Below are positions 35,379 through 48,600 of a stretch of 64,000 nucleotides of DNA, in pieces. Source of the DNA: Sipunculus nudus (Eukaryota > Annelida > Sipuncula > Golfingiida > Sipunculidae); the NCBI GenBank assembly GCA_026874595.1, contig CM049306.1, positions 32,123,019-32,187,018 of the forward strand. Direction: 5' to 3'. The notes under the pieces were generated by a model. That model saw only the letters and a program-made list of their open reading frames with translations, had not been told where the DNA came from and searched no databases. Numbering within the stretch: the stretch's first letter is position 1; each line of letters starts with the position of its first letter. The translations under genes were made by a program, and so were the position numbers.

Positions 35379-36654
35379 TTATCTAAATATCTGTGTCCTC
35401 GCTCGCACACCAATATTTTCAATAGAGTGCTCGTAAGCCTCGCTGGGAGGCTTACTAAGTAGGCAATCGTGGACAGGACTTTGTGTTTCACCTTTAGTCT
35501 CTAGTTTACTGGGAATTGTTACCGGTTTCATGCTCTGCGTAACAGTTAATGCATTAGGTTTAGGCTTACTTTGACCGTATCTTTTTCTATAACACTCAGA
35601 TTCTGTATGCCCCTTGAACTCACAGAATGTACAATATTTGGGTCCAGTCCTAGGTTGTCCCTCTTTATGTTGAGCAGTAGAGTCAGATTGACTGGGGTTT
35701 ACCATGATCGGACCGTGGTTAACCTGAGCCGGAGTGACCCCGATAGTAGGGACTACCCTTTCTCCGACCAAGTTTTGGGCTTTTGCTACCCTCTCTTTTC
35801 TCATCATACCTCCTCCTGTGACTGGTATAACTTGGGCGGTGCGTCAAGGCAAATTCATCTGCCAGGACACCAGCCTCGTTTACATTTCTTACTTTATGTT
35901 CATCCAAAAATATTTTAATGTCACTACGGATATGCCTTTTGAACTCTTCTATCAAAATTAGTTGTTTGAGTTTTTCAAAATCCTGACCAATTTTCATAGA
36001 CTGACACCATCTATTAAATGCACTTTCTTTGTCTCTAGCATATTCAACATGAGTTTGATTTTCTCTTTTTGTGGCACGCGATACGCTTCGGGGACTAATT
36101 CATAGGCTCTCAGAATGACCTCTTTTACAGTGTCGTAATCCCTGCATTGTTCGTCTGTGAGCGCAGTGTAAACGTCCTGTGCGCGACCAACCAGAACGCT
36201 TTGTAACAACAGGGTCCACTGGCCTTTAGGCCAAGCCATTAAAGTGGCCACCCGTTCAAAATAACTGAAATAACGCTCCACTTCATTTTCATTGAAGGGA
36301 GGTATTTTTGTCGAATTTCTGAATAGGAATTCAGACGGCTCATGTGCTTTACGATTTTGAGGATTTTGTAACTAACTCTTTTAACTTAATTTGCGTTTCT
36401 CTTTCGATTTCACATCTACGGATTTCTGTTTCAACTTGAGCTTCATATTTCAATTTATCTGTTTCAACTTGAGCTTCATATTTCAATTTAAGTTCATACT
36501 TTCTCAATTCTAGTTCTATCGGGTCAATAGCTGTTGCCCCAAGAGGTTCCTTAATAGGCTTTTCCTCCAAATCAGATTCCTCCTTACTTTCTTCATCACC
36601 ATATAATGATTTCTTAAGTACATTTCTTAAACCCTCTACAGTGTATACCTCCAT
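35379..36654 (-). pseudogene. Gag with SCAN-like region and CCHC zinc knuckle (frameshifted)
   Basis: Frames 36654-36349, 36281-35994, 35997-35719 and 35807-35379 carry successive parts. The N-terminal part is a charged, coiled-coil-like region with a short duplication (KLKYEAQVET twice). The capsid part has WTLLLQSVLVGRAQDVY, ILRAYELVPEAYR and FKRHIRSDIKIFL, with VNEAGVLADEF. This layout resembles the SCAN domain, which is known to derive from Gmr1-type gag. The C-terminal part has CTFCEFKGHTESEC, a perfect CX2CX4HX4C knuckle. Frame changes lie near 36355, 36070 and 35800. The start at 36654 is the first Met after the primer-binding site. Confidence 0.8.
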
Positions 36655-36928
36655 GATGTCAATATTTAAATGTAGAGCAATAATTTAAAGTTCATTTTTC
36701 TTTAACGTATACAATAAGCTCCTATTTTCTCTTAATTGTGGTATAATTTCATTTGGTTTAAATTCCGTACCCATATTTGCAAAGTATCAAGATAACGTGT
36801 CTGAGAAATATACGTGTCTGAGAAATATACGAGTTCAATTGTAGTTAAATACTAGTTCAATAACTAGAAGTTATAGAGGCCACTGTGAAATTTTACATCC
36901 AAATGTAGCCATTATTAAGAAATACAGG

Positions 36929-36946
36929 GTCTCGTCGCGGTCGCCA
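36929..36946 (-). other. Primer-binding site
   Basis: Three bases inside the 5' LTR the minus strand reads TGGCGACCGCGACGAGAC. Its complement ends CGCGGTCGCCA, as a tRNA 3' end would. The implied acceptor stem (GACCGCG paired with CGCGGTC) resembles some tRNA-Arg species. That identity is a guess. Confidence 0.7.
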
Positions 36947-36949
36947 TTA

Positions 36950-37674
36950 TGTTACGGTCCCTTTTCACACCAAACAACTCAGGCCGAACCGTAACACATA
37001 TGCTCAGACACGTTCTCTTCAAATGAATACGTAACCAAAATATGGGTGCAAAAACAGTGCTATATTCATATATTACAATATTTACATTCGTACACAAATA
37101 ATATAATAGTCAATACATAACGTAATTTATAACAAAGTCTCTGAAGAAAACTGAGTCTCTAAATAACGAACTGCAACGAAATACTTAACTGAATCCGGTA
37201 TACGAGAAACTGAAGTCCATCTTCAACACATAGTTCGGGCACACACAAAACTGAAGTCCTGTATTAATCCATGTGGCACCAGAAAACAAAGTCTCTCCTC
37301 TTCCTACATACTAAAGTTCATAGCGTTGTCCATGGCATTCCGTGGGCTTGGGGACCAAGAACCCACGGTCACGGTCCCCGGGGAATACAGTAACGTGGCG
37401 TAGCAAAATCAATAGTCCCGCCTCGTACTGCAGGCGAGTTCGTTTTATAGGCTTTCAACAATGGGTGGAAACCGCAGAAGTTTGTGGTTTTGCTTGAGAG
37501 AAACGATAGCGCCGTCAGTACTGCAAAACCAGTACTGAATGGTCCCAGAATAGTGTTTATGTTTCTCAAAGCGCGTCAGTAGTCACTGATAGCGGGGTGG
37601 ATCCATAAGCGTGGAAACGGGGGCGGCCACACCACTTCGTGGCGCCATCCTCCGATGTCCGGGTGACGTCCATG

Positions 37675-37679
<5 letters not shown>
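36950..37679 (-). repeat. 5' LTR of the Gmr1-like element
   Basis: 730 bp, near-identical to 30373-31100 with two single-base length differences (near 37409 and 37441) and a handful of substitutions. Confidence 0.95.

Positions 37680-37731
<52 letters not shown>
37680..37731. repeat. (AT)n microsatellite, insertion target of the LTR element
   Basis: Pure AT dinucleotides abut the LTR terminus. The matching half lies at about 30360-30372 beside the other LTR, so the element inserted into one AT tract. Confidence 0.9.
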
Positions 37732-37735
<4 letters not shown>

Positions 37736-39517
37736 AGTGCTTTTATATAGGTTGCAGCGATCGTCGACTAAGTAAAGGTTGTGAAGTACATTAAGTATTA
37801 TCATAAAATCTCAAATAATGAATAAATAATTTAAACATTTTGCTTGACCAGTGAAAGGGTGGATCCTAGTGCAATGTTAAGCGTTGGACCACTATATAAC
37901 GGAGACCCATGATCCAAACTTAAAAAGATTCTTAAAAAAGAAAACGGCATAAACTCGCTATATATATCCTCAGAAATCCGGATTCACTTTAAAAATTTTT
38001 AAGGGCTATGTATAATGACTTCTGAATTGTCACTAAGATATTATGAATATAAAACTAAAGTACAGAAGGATTAAAAATAAATTATTCTTAATATACGGAT
38101 AACTTCAATCTCATTCATTAGAGAGTGCAAATGTCAGCCCATGGATCCATTTACTGAAGATAAAAACACTTGGCAAGTCAAACACGCACATGTTGTGTCG
38201 TAGTTTGCTTTGTTTAGACAGGATCAAAGAGATTAACTTTCAGGTCACGCACGCAGAAGCACTCGTAGACTTATATATACATAGGCAGACACATATGCTT
38301 AAACAGATTGGGCGCATAACGCGTGAGTCAAAGACGTTCATAATAGCGACCGTTGCAGTAATAATACTAATTAAATTTCACACCAAATGTTCGTATCCGT
38401 CTAATACCTGGACAAGTGCCCATATAATGACGCAAGTAAAATCTATTTTGGCAATCATACATATACTTGGTTGAGATAAAACCCGTGCTGATTTGTGTTA
38501 TAGCTCGTGCGGTACGTGTCCCGAGATCGATTCAATATCTCGGACCGAGTGTGTATGTTTTACCACGGCACCTCATCTTAGCGGTTAAACATTGACTACG
38601 CGACGGGAGAGCGTGGTTCCGATAGAGAAATATCCAGCATATGGCGCTGTAAATAACTCTGTGAGCTTATCTTCTCAGGGGATCTCGAAGGTGATATACC
38701 CAAATTAATTGTCCGGTTAAAATACGACCAGGCATGTATGTAAAATTATTTGAAAATAAAAGGTCATTTTTAAAACAAAACGTCTTTTTTTGTTGTTCAT
38801 AAAACCACTTTTAAGTCATCCACATATGCACGCATATATAAGAGAGAGAGAGAGAGACAGACAGACAGATAGACAGAAAGAGAGAGGAGGAGGAAACAGA
38901 ACAGTTTGATTATCTTCAAACCGTTCTCGGGATCATTTTTTTTTTTTTCGAATATATTTATTGTTTACTGATTTGACGTGATTTATTTTACATTAAATTA
39001 ATTTACCCACATGTGTGCAAAATCACTTTACCTAAAATGTCGCATCGAAAGCCTATACCATTTTGTTAGAATTACTCCATTTGACAAAATACACATGGAA
39101 TGAACAGGACCTAGTAATAATCAAGAAAGTACTTAAGCACTACTGCAGTGGATCGAATTTGATAAATAATTCACTAGGGGTCGGGGCAACATATTCAAAT
39201 AAAGGAACAGAGTAGCACAGAACATTGAATAATTAGCTTCATATAGGGAACAGGGAAGGGATTATTGTTTTATAATGTCTTGACTTTGATTTTAAGTGGT
39301 GGCTTCACTATATAAATTAACTCAGGATAGCCGGCCGTTGTAGCGCGCGATAAGTCAACAAACGAAAGCCTTCCTCGCGGGCCCTCTGACCAAAGTACAC
39401 CCGGGAGTGGCTGTCGAATCCCCCTCCGCTGTCGGGCAGATATCAATACCGTGTTGTACTGAAGGCAGTTTTGATACAATCATTCGTTACGTACAGGTAT
39501 GACACCTTCATACAGCA
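37732..39517. other. Upstream region of the receptor gene
   Basis: No exon supported. An (AG)n/(ACAG)n tract lies at about 38840-38890. The promoter of the gene starting at 39518 should be here, but I cannot assign a TATA box or initiator. Confidence 0.4.
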
Positions 39518-39614
39518 ATGGGCTGGTGCAGACACAGGTCAACCGCTGTCAGTGCTGCCAGTACACTGTGGATTTTACTTCTTTTTCTACGTCCGAGACC
39601 GACAAACTTAACAG
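39518..39614 (+). CDS. Exon 1: signal peptide (predicted)
   Basis: ATG with G at -3 and G at +4, then 32 codons with a hydrophobic core (TLWILLLFL), and a donor at 39615 (GTACTT). It ends in phase 1, exactly what exon 2 requires, and the joined codon is GAT. The other upstream Met (39499) is out of frame. No transcript evidence. Confidence 0.6.
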
Positions 39615-42600
39615 GTACTTCTAACCAAGTTTAATTCGTAGGGAAAATTATACCAAGAAATCAAATTATTTAATATTTGCGTCAATTACTATCACGTTAT
39701 CAGTAAGGTAGGACTGTGTTGTGTGTAGATAGATAAAAATAGATATCCTCTTACAATGAAAGCCTTTAGATAAAACATCAGAATGCTTTTATACGCGTAG
39801 GACGGTTGTTTGTTTGACACACAGTACTTTGCCGTCTTGGAGAAAGTGTTCTTGGCAAAAATGTATTAAGCTTCTGTAATTTTGGCATGAGATCATCAAG
39901 AACCATGCTTAGTCATATTTATATATAAACATAAAGTTATAAAATCTTGTCCGTTGACTGGGTCTGTGTTCTTGAGGGCCAGGGGAGGTAGGCGACATCT
40001 CCGGAGAGGTCCGATCCGCTGTAGGGTTTGCTGAGGTGTTTACACTGCTATTCAGCAATTCCCATAAACCCGGTGATCGGAGTTTGTACGGGATCCCGTC
40101 ATGAAATAAGATAGCCTGAATTAAGTATGCCTTAACGCGTCAATAAAACAGCCGATTCTCCCTTCTGTTGTTTAACCAAATAAGGTGCTCAACTATCAGC
40201 CCTGAGGCGGGTAATATAAGCAGTGTGATTGATTTTGGAATAAAAGGATATTTGGTCGTCCTTGTAGAAATCATGTCCTCTATCGTAATTTGAGGAGAGA
40301 GGATATCTACGGATTTTCCATAAATCCTTTCCTTTTAAACCTTAAGAAATAGATACGCTTGCTTAATCATACGTTCAAGGCTATAGCCGTTTATAATGAA
40401 AACATTTGTCAAACTGATTTTTGGAAAATGCTTTCTAAGATGCCTGATGGCCAGTTGAAACTAAGCTATACTAACATAAAACGCCGATCGCTCATGTGGT
40501 ACAATTATCCTGAGCGCCTTAGCTCAATTGACAAGGTATATGAGAGCACCCTAGCTAAATCTGCCATAAATATATAGGATATATAATCGATTTGGTCAAG
40601 TATATCCGCACCAAAGATTGCTAAGCATTTATGTAAAGAACATATCGCGTGTGTTACAGGTGTAGAACATGCGGTGATCTATTTTGTCTACCCAATTGAC
40701 GAAACCAGTCCTGCTAAATGCTTAGTAATTTATGGTAAATCATGTTCGTCTGATTTAAAAAAAAATGGTGTTCTATGATAAGTTAATTTGCATGGCGGCC
40801 ATTCAAACAAACCAATTCTAACATAATAAACTAAATGCATATGTGGTATAATGATCCTGAGCGTCCCAGTTAAAACTGCCAGGGATGTAAGATATGTGAC
40901 CGATTTGGTCAATTATATTCGCACAATAGATGGCTTAACGTATACTACAGTATGTTACAGATGTATAAAATGCGATGCAGGGTATATTTTAAGGAAGTTT
41001 AGAGCTGCACAAATTTGTAATCTAGCGTTCCCCATCAGCATAAAATAAGCCTTATAGATATACAATGACTATCTATAAAGAAATTGAAAGCCAAGGCACC
41101 AGGAGCAGCCGAGTCCGAGTGCAAGTCCGAGTCCAGGCTATACTCTAGTCCAAGCCTGAGTTCTTGAGGTTCTGGTCAAAGTCCATCTTCTTCGAGTCCC
41201 AGTTATCTGGAACCCGAGTCCAAGTGCGAGCCCATTAAACTGCTTGCCTTATAAAACGAAATTTAAAATGCAAATTACCATAAGTACTGTAAAATGCAAA
41301 TAACCATAAATACTGTAAATTGAAAATTACCATACATATTTTCATGTGTGTTTATACATGGATTTACTTGAATGTCTAATTACATTTAGCTCCTGATTAC
41401 GAGCTTAAGCTTGGCAAACATATATACAGTTGAATTGTATAGCAGTCACTATTGGGCCTGGATGAAAGTTGCTTTATTAATACAAGACTTGAATCCACTA
41501 TGGATTTCTGCTAACTCACGGCAGCTTTCCCGTCGCACTTCAGTTCTACCTGTTCTTTGAGAGCAAGTTCTAGTCTTTCCTTGGTCGACATAATAGTTGA
41601 AGTGATTATACGAAACATTTAAAACATCTGTTAATGCTGGTCCATAAAGCAGAAAGGCAGAAATGAAACAAAGTCTGTCATACAAATATATTGTCATACA
41701 CATTTTATTTCCCATATTAATAGCTGAGGGGTGATTTATCGATAATCCCCGTCCATTTGCTAAAACGTTTGGTGATACATACATACCCCAACCCCCAATA
41801 TTTACATACACCCCTGTGCTATTTATTGCCCAGAGAACTGTTTAGCATATTCATGACAAGAAATCCAGTCTTTTTAACTGTATACTTATACTTTTAGTCA
41901 ACGCAACCCGTTTGCTTATACAGAATGAAACGGTTACTTAACTCATGTTTGTTTATATGAAGCACCAGGCATGTATGACTCGGATTATCTGTTTGATATT
42001 TATTTGGAAACACAGTTTGTATGTCAGGAGATCACACTTGACACAAATGTACTCACGAACCATCCATTGTTTGTGAACACAGGGTCATGACAAGCTGAAG
42101 GTTGATCAAAAACAGCATGAGTTCTCTATGTTACGTCTATATTTGATTTGATATAAAGGCGCATACGTTTAATTTTACCTCCGCCAGGTCACGAGAGGTA
42201 TTACTCCTTATATCCCACTGGTGTGCCTGTAAGTAAATTTGCACGAAACGTGAAGAACATATTTTGTTGAAATTTTAAGAAGGGTTAAGATAACATCCAA
42301 GGAACAATTCATTCAGTTTTATCAGATAAATACCCTCCCATTGTGATATACGGCTATTTCATTTTAATAATGCTTGGGTGTTACAGGTGTTATTTGGTGC
42401 TTTATTCTTGCGATTCCCTGGGATAATGTTGTACCGTGACAGTAGTGTAAGGACATAACAGCATTAAGTGACTCTTGGCTCGGCATTGATGTCTCCGACA
42501 AATTCTTCTTATAATTATGATCACAACTACTGTGTTTAATTAGTCCTTTACCAGTTTATTCATTTTATTTTATATACAATATCAGATCATGCATGCAGTC

Positions 42601-45600
42601 CATGTATATATTAAACCATGCTTGTTATTAATATGTGCATGTATGTATTTTGTTCTGCATAAGATAGGCATGTAATGATGTATATGTGATTTGGACGTGG
42701 CGATTTATCTGGTGTATATACGTAGTTATTATCTGGTGTGTTAATAATTTAGTTGTTTTATTTATTTTCTGTATACAGATGTGTTCTGTAGCGAGTACCT
42801 TTCTGGACATAGCGGATCGGGGGTGCTGAGGAGTTATAATTTCCCCTTTAAATACCGTAACGAGTTGCATTGTGTATACAGCCTCTACCTGGGCAGTCAT
42901 CCCTCCCCACGGACCGTCTGTCTGACGTTTCATCGATTCAAGCTCCAAGCCTGCGGGGATGCCAAAAAGCATATATATGATTATTTACTTGTTAACAAGA
43001 CGAGGTATTGCTTCAATGGCGAGGCCTATCCCTACGACTCCAGCCATCCAGCTGCATACCCGAGTATTTGGAAGGAGAATATGTGTTGTAAGTACTCTAT
43101 ATACATATCATTTATTTTATAAAATAAATGTAACAGAACTAAAGTGCCAATTAGTAAAGCATACGTTGGCTGGCTTCATATTCCCGGGGCCAAATTTTCA
43201 CATTCTAACATTGCGCTCGAGTTCTATTTCCGCGGTCTTGCCATCCAGTGACCCATACGGAATATATGGATTATTACATTTACTTTTCAACATTCACGCT
43301 AATTTTAATATTTTAACGAAACCCCAAGGAAAGTGGAAATTGTTTTTTTAACTATTGGCAGACAATGTAAAAGGTCTATATATAATATTAATATTAGATT
43401 TACAGGTAACATAAAAACCGGGTATTATTTATATGTTTAATCAGTTGGACTTAGACGCTACATACATTAGATGCTGATGAGGCTGCAGGATAATAAAATC
43501 TGTTCAGCTATATGCAGATGAGGCTTCTGGCATACGTAGGTTTATTTTCCGTTTATGAGTATCGCGGAATTGAAATCTTCGCGAACAAATAGTCAACCAC
43601 TGTATAAATACGCTCAGACAAAACGTCTGTTGGACCTGTTCTTCTACCTGAATTTATTAAAATGTAGTGAAGTCTTCCCCAGGTCAATGCCTAGCCTCTC
43701 AACAAAGTTTCGTAGGACTGTTTTTGCGTTATCATTATCACAGGTGTTACGGAACCTAATATCAACAGATTACGTAGTCGTGACGAGCAGAGATTTTGTT
43801 TTGGAGATAAAAAAAAATCAGATTCAGTAACACAAGGCAGCGTGAAATGTCTAGGGGAATGAATAAAGAAGTCAGTGTTTTTTTGTTAACAGATAATTAT
43901 AATTTATTCTTAAAACAATCCTAACATCACAACACACTGAATCAATACGATTACACAGTACAACAACAGTACAACAGTCAATCAATACAAGTATATAAAT
44001 AAAGTGTACAGTACCTGGGTACCACCACTGTCACAGCGACAAAAAATCCTTTAAAGCATATAATCCAGATGAACAGTTCACACAAATCTTCTCAGAGAAT
44101 AACAGTCCAGTTCTATCACAAAATCAATTTGTTGTAATCAAAAAGTGAAATTCTGATAGTGATCCCAATGGCAAACTGAAGAATATATAAAATCCGTTAC
44201 AAATTCGAAGAAAAGCTATAACTGCCGCAATTATCGGAAAGGTCCACAAACTGACTTACACTGTTCTGTGTCCGCTGGAATATCTCTCCTCTCCCCCTGC
44301 TCTAAAACACAGCCCCTTATTTATAACTTTTCACCTCAAGCCGAGAACTTTCCTTTCCCCCAACAATCTTAAAGAACCAAACAATACACACGTTTCAGGA
44401 AAAATCTTGAACAAAGAACGCTGTGTTTCTACATATCAGGGTTCGCACGTAGGCCGGCCCGGCTCGGCCAGGCGAGAAAGCCCCAGACTAGCATGACCGC
44501 TGTGTTTACACGTCAGACCCCACGCGTTGGCCGGGCTATGCCGCCATAGCAACGGACAGTGCAAACGCTTCATATACACATGTAAGACCGCTGCATACAA
44601 TAAAAGAGACATCTGTAACACAGGTAAACTAACATACATAAAATAACAATGTAAACAAATTCCTTGGCGGATATAACAATGCTTTTTTTAAATCATTTTA
44701 CCTAAATATTACCCGTGATCGTGTCTTTATACCTGTGAGCCAATCGCATTTGCATAAATTGCATGAATTTAAATCCCCCAAATGAATTTTTTTTGCTTAA
44801 ATATAAATATGACCTTCCTGATAGACACTAAAGTATTATTCTATATGTACTGTCTGTTTGTAAAACCTAACCAGCATGGGCTACGTGTGGTCCTGCCCGT
44901 AGAATATGCTGTCACGCTTTCAGTGCGTTGGAACATGCGTTTAAATTAAGAAACTTCTTATTTCCTTCGGATAAAAACCGGTGCTTTCAATATATAGATT
45001 GACTGATAATGCTGTACATTCAATTTCATTTTTATATAGAAATTTCATATATAGGGTCTACGCGTGCCTTCATAAAATACAAAGTACTTCACACATTGTG
45101 AAAGGAAGAAAATAACCTTACGTCAGTATTCTTTTTGTTTTTAGTTTTGCCTTAATCCCCTGCATGTCTGTATTGTATTGAACGTTATACATGTAGGACC
45201 TGACAATGACATTAGACAAAATGTATTTCTTTTCGAAATATTCAATGTAATTGGGACCGTGATTTCATTACTTTAAAAAAATATACTCAACAGAAAGAGA
45301 GTGAAATATGGTTTACATGCATGTTATTCCTACTTATGTTTACATATATGAGTTTAAATATAAAAAAAATTCGCCAACACCGAGATCATTTTCAAACATG
45401 CATTTTCAATCTTAAAAACATACTTTTCAGTTGTATATTTGACGTTCAAAAAGATAAGCTAGAAACAAAGATGTAGTTATGTTATTTAATATAATTAAAA
45501 TATATTATTACAGAATGACGTCACTCTCTTTCGTAAATATATAGAGCCATGCGAATAGAATGATACAATATATTTATAGGTCAAAATGTAATTCAGTTGT

Positions 45601-48600
45601 CTTACTTTCAATATCTAAGATAGGAGGTCAAGATCCTATCCCAAAATATTTACACTTAGGAAAGATTACAGCTCACATATATAAAGATTTGACAATATTC
45701 TAATAAGCAAACTTTCAATTCTGGCCTGTAAATGCAAAGGCATGACTAGAATAAGTAAAGTATGAAAGATTTCTATACTCCCATCACCACTGTTAAATTA
45801 TTTTTTTCTATTTATGGTAGAAAATAAATTGTTCATGTATTTTTTCCTCCGTGTGACGTTATACCAATGGTCAGCGACATCAATATCTGAATATCAGGAA
45901 GCATGGAACCCTAGGGATAGACCATGAGCTCTATAAAGAAGCTACAATACATTTATACAGGACGGCCATTTTTTTACTTATATGACAATATTTTCCAACT
46001 TGCATTGTTGAAAAGATATATGGTATAAGGTACCACTCTTTATAACTACGTAACAAAGTTTTTAATCTTAATAATTACATATATAAAGTTATTAATCTTA
46101 ATAACTACATACCTAAGATACAATAGTCTCTCAACGATAAGGGTGCTCAGTTAAGTGTACCTAACACATGTATTACTGTTATGATGTGCGCTCCGCCAAG
46201 ACACGCCCCTCGTTATGTATAGTACCTGAAAAGGTTCGGCTTTACATGAACATCATGATATATAAAACTTACCTGTATTTCCATATTCATGCCCGCAACT
46301 AACAGATGTTATGCATGTATAAATAGATAATTAAAGCTAATTCCATAGGATCGACACAAATAATTTGCCTGCACATCAAGCATATACAGTGAAACCTTGT
46401 TGTGTCGAACTCGCTTAAGTCGAATACCCCGCTTATGTCGAAGTTACAGACTCGATCTTCCGGACAACTCTAGTTACATTATAACCAAATAAAACCCGCT
46501 TGTGTCGAACCTCGGATGTGTCGAAGTTTTCTGAGGGTCCCTTCGACTTCGACACAACGAGGTTTAACTGTATAATTGGAAAACTTGGCCTCGCGCAAGA
46601 CATATTATAAAAGATCCCATACCCAATGTAAAAAATTTAAAGGCATCAAATCACTGAATACCTAATCACTCTAGAATGTCAAAGTCAGCATCCATTTCAC
46701 ATTGTATTATGTCAATATGTAGATCACTTATTAAAAATGATAGCCAATCCAGCGGCAAAATGACTTTTGGACGTATAAGCAAAAGTCCCAGTTAAAGTCA
46801 GAGTGAAATTCAATTTATTTTCGTAGAGATTTGCCGGGATAATTACTATGAGTTGTTTTAATTCCAATATGTGCAGAAAAATCCGAGACATAGAAAGTTT
46901 CGTATTAATTAACAAATCATTCATTAGAAGTTGATCATTCTGATTCTTTTCCACTGAATGAAAAAGTAGCAAAATACAAATCCAATTAGGTCTTGTTATT
47001 TAGGTCAATCAGGTTAGCTTCCGTCTAACAACTGTTAACAGGCTTAGACAACTGACAAGGCGTGCAGTACTCCAGTTTAAGCTGGAGATATATGACAGCG
47101 TTTGACCCAACCTGACCTCCTTTTGTGTTATATCTAAATAGTAGTATATCACAAGGCTCTAAATCCAACTTATATATACTCCTTCTCAATGCAAGTGACA
47201 GATCCTGATAAAGCAAAATAACGTATGCGATTTTGCTGCACCAAGTGAACCTGAACACGCTAACGTTGTATCTATGTTAGCGCATATGTATTCCTGGTAC
47301 TAAAGCTCGATTTTTCTTCAACGGGGAATTCGTCTGAAAAAAAAATACCTGACGACTCATGCATGTATCGTGCTTTTACTTAGGCAATATAAGTATAAAA
47401 AACATAATACTTAGAAAATGACATAAAAGTATACAGTCTTGAAGAGGTTTAAAGTACAACGTGGTTTTCGATTTATGCACAATCTAAATTATGTTTTTTA
47501 TAAAAAGAATGTCTATACACACATGGTTATTCTTAAGAATAGAAACTAAGACCCTTTCTATATCATAAGTTTTATATATAGGAAGATACGCAAAAAGCCG
47601 GCGATCAATACGTGCTTGGTCAAAACAAATATACATTAGTTAATGAAAATATTTTTTTTTCATATATCATGTTATGTACTATTATTTCTGAGAGCCAGGG
47701 GCTGATGTATACACACCATACCTTAGCACTTATTAGTAACTTTCTGTTGATGTTTCGCTACCCTGAGCAATTTTTCATGCAAATGATGCGATTGTGATCG
47801 CTGAAAGGTATGGAAGAAAAATCGAACAGATCAAGCATAATTCAATGAACAATGAGAGAAACAATGAGGAGTTGGGGGAACAAAACCTAAGATGAACTTG
47901 AACCAGACTGTCAGAGATAAGATTGTGCCTCAAGGATGAAAACACCGCACTCTTTGTGGATCCACCGCTCTGTGTACCTAGCGGTCAAGGACCATCTCAC
48001 TGTAAAGGCGGTGCTACTTCAATCGAATAAATAGCATCACAATGACACACAATTGGTCGTAAAGTCACCGACAATGTGTATCCGTATCATCCTTACCAGA
48101 TAGAGCCAGGCACGGAACATAACAATTCACAAGGGCTTCCCTTTACGTCACTGACACGTGTAGCACCGATTAGGACGCTGCATGTTGTCCCCTACATTAA
48201 CAGATGAGTTAACAGAGCCTATAACAACTCTTCAAACAGTGTATGGTTAACACACACACACAAAGGGGGGGGGGGGGGGGGGGGGGCTTTGCTTTTGATC
48301 CCTATATAATTTCCCTTATAATTTTGTGTCTCGCATTAATCAAATTTAGGACAATGCATGCCCATGCATGTGTCATTTTAATCTTCACAAATGTTAGCCT
48401 ATATGGTGTTTAAATATTTAAATTAAAGGTAAAATATGAACAGTTTTGTGTTTAAGATATGAAAATATATTTTTGCTGATTGAAAATGTGTGTCATAATA
48501 TGTTGTGCGAGTACAATTCTGATATTCTTGTGAAGGGATTTTGTCCTGTTTTTCATTTGGAGGGTGAGTTTCCAGGGGCTTTTATGAGTGTTTGTTTCTG

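Larger units (their letters stand above)
30373..37679 (-). mobile_element. Full-length Gmr1-like Ty3/gypsy-class LTR retrotransposon (decayed)
   Basis: Direct LTRs lie at 30373-31100 and 36950-37679, each TG...CA. Coding is on the minus strand, so the right LTR is the 5' one. Domain order from 5' to 3' is gag with a SCAN-like region and zinc knuckle, aspartic protease, integrase, reverse transcriptase, RNase H. Integrase precedes RT, as in Ty1/copia and the Gmr1-like gypsy group, while the RT/RNase H motifs are gypsy-type. The element inserted in an AT microsatellite, with ATAT on both flanks consistent with a short target duplication. By eye the LTRs differ at roughly 8-10 sites and 2 indels, so the insertion is fairly young. 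At least eight frame changes break gag and pol, so it cannot be autonomous now. Confidence 0.9.

Noticed and set aside
42628-42972. Minus-strand frame overlapping exon 2
   Set aside because: The plus strand has splice sites and a CUB pattern; the antisense frame has no domain.
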